DNA from: DATAGF01 sp963835685
Lineage (GTDB): Bacteria; Actinomycetota; Thermoleophilia; Miltoncostaeales; Miltoncostaeaceae
Assembly: GCA_963835685.1 (NCBI GenBank)
Contig: CAWIGI010000009.1
Coordinates: forward strand, 1 to 64,000
DNA length: 64,000 bases
Reading direction: 5' to 3'
The position numbers and the translations under genes are program-made. Under the pieces are notes generated by a model, which made no database searches, had not been told where the DNA came from, and saw only the letters and a program-made list of their open reading frames with translations. Of the stretch, positions 63,881-64,000 are shown piece by piece (position 1 is the stretch's first letter; each line of letters starts with the position of its first letter).

Positions 63881-64000
63881 CCCATGGGGGCCGGCGCCGC
63901 GGCCTCGGCCTCGGGCGCCAGGTCGGAGCGCCGCAGCGTGAAGAGCGTCGCCAGGATCGCCGCCACCGCGAAGCCCGCGGCGACCCAGAACGCGAGGCTG
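63877..64000 (-). CDS. C-terminal end of a membrane transporter (partial, probably MFS)
   Basis: Only the last 40 residues are in the window: SLAFWVAAGFAVAAILATLF followed by TLRRSDLAPEAEAAAP and the stop. The last helix and short charged tail look like the end of a DHA2-type major facilitator permease (inferred from pattern only). Its stop overlaps the start of the cystathionine-family gene. Confidence 0.6.
   Translation of the reverse strand, partial: SLAFWVAAGFAVAAILATLFTLRRSDLAPEAEAAAPAPMG

Overview
This 64 kb window comes from a high-GC (about 70% or more by eye) bacterial chromosome, most likely an actinomycete and possibly of the deep-branching Thermoleophilia type. The lineage is inferred from base composition, the actinobacterial order tig-clpP-clpX-valS-folC-(membrane protein)-ndk-maf, frequent GTG starts, and many genes that look leaderless: a TANNNT hexamer lies 6-7 nt before the start codon. 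No 16S gene is present, so the assignment is not firm.

Layout: 0-7.5 kb is housekeeping: a broken thioredoxin-fold gene, DUF4396, a TusA protein beside a desulfurase-like PLP-fold protein that lacks the PLP lysine, a phosphoesterase, an M48 peptidase, rlmH, argS and a secreted RTX protein. 7.6-17.5 kb looks like an integrated mobilizable element. It starts at tRNA-Gly(CCC), carries a tyrosine integrase, an excisionase, an XRE/nucleotidyltransferase-like protein, a DUF6875 protein, a large LuxR regulator, small genes and a MobF relaxase-helicase, and ends near a lone 3' half of a tRNA-Arg gene. 17.7-22 kb is a looser region with a VOC protein, an acetyltransferase, small secreted or membrane proteins and gene debris.

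22.2-31 kb holds two very large signalling genes 4 nt apart. One is a soluble poly-HAMP hybrid histidine kinase containing an almost perfect 552-bp tandem repeat. The other is a REC-PAS-GAF-SpoIIE-HATPase-STAS protein that puts a whole partner-switching module on one chain. 31-38 kb has stress and DNA-associated small proteins, a flavin reductase, DUF421, topoisomerase IB, a coiled-coil protein, a CHRD protein and a copper amine oxidase-like protein. 38-43.4 kb is a transport block: a pseudoknot-capable RNA followed by a terminator-like hairpin, two APC permeases each fused to a universal stress protein domain, and two RCK/TrkA-type NAD-binding proteins. This resembles a potassium (possibly c-di-AMP-controlled) locus, but that is inference.

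43.4-49.3 kb is a biotin operon, bioB-bioA-bioF-bioD, a ferritin-like diiron protein, then birA. 49.3-52.8 kb has an acyl-CoA dehydrogenase, a zinc alcohol dehydrogenase, OsmC, a thioesterase and a cupin. 52.9-64 kb has tRNA-His, tRNA-Leu, tig, clpP, clpX, valS, folC, a membrane protein, ndk, maf, a DUF899 protein, a cystathionine gamma-synthase/lyase family enzyme and the end of a membrane transporter.

Caution: many otherwise well-conserved genes, including the essential valS and folC, are broken by single-base indels, several in G runs. These are more likely sequence or assembly errors than real pseudogenes, so I annotate those genes across the break and give the break position.
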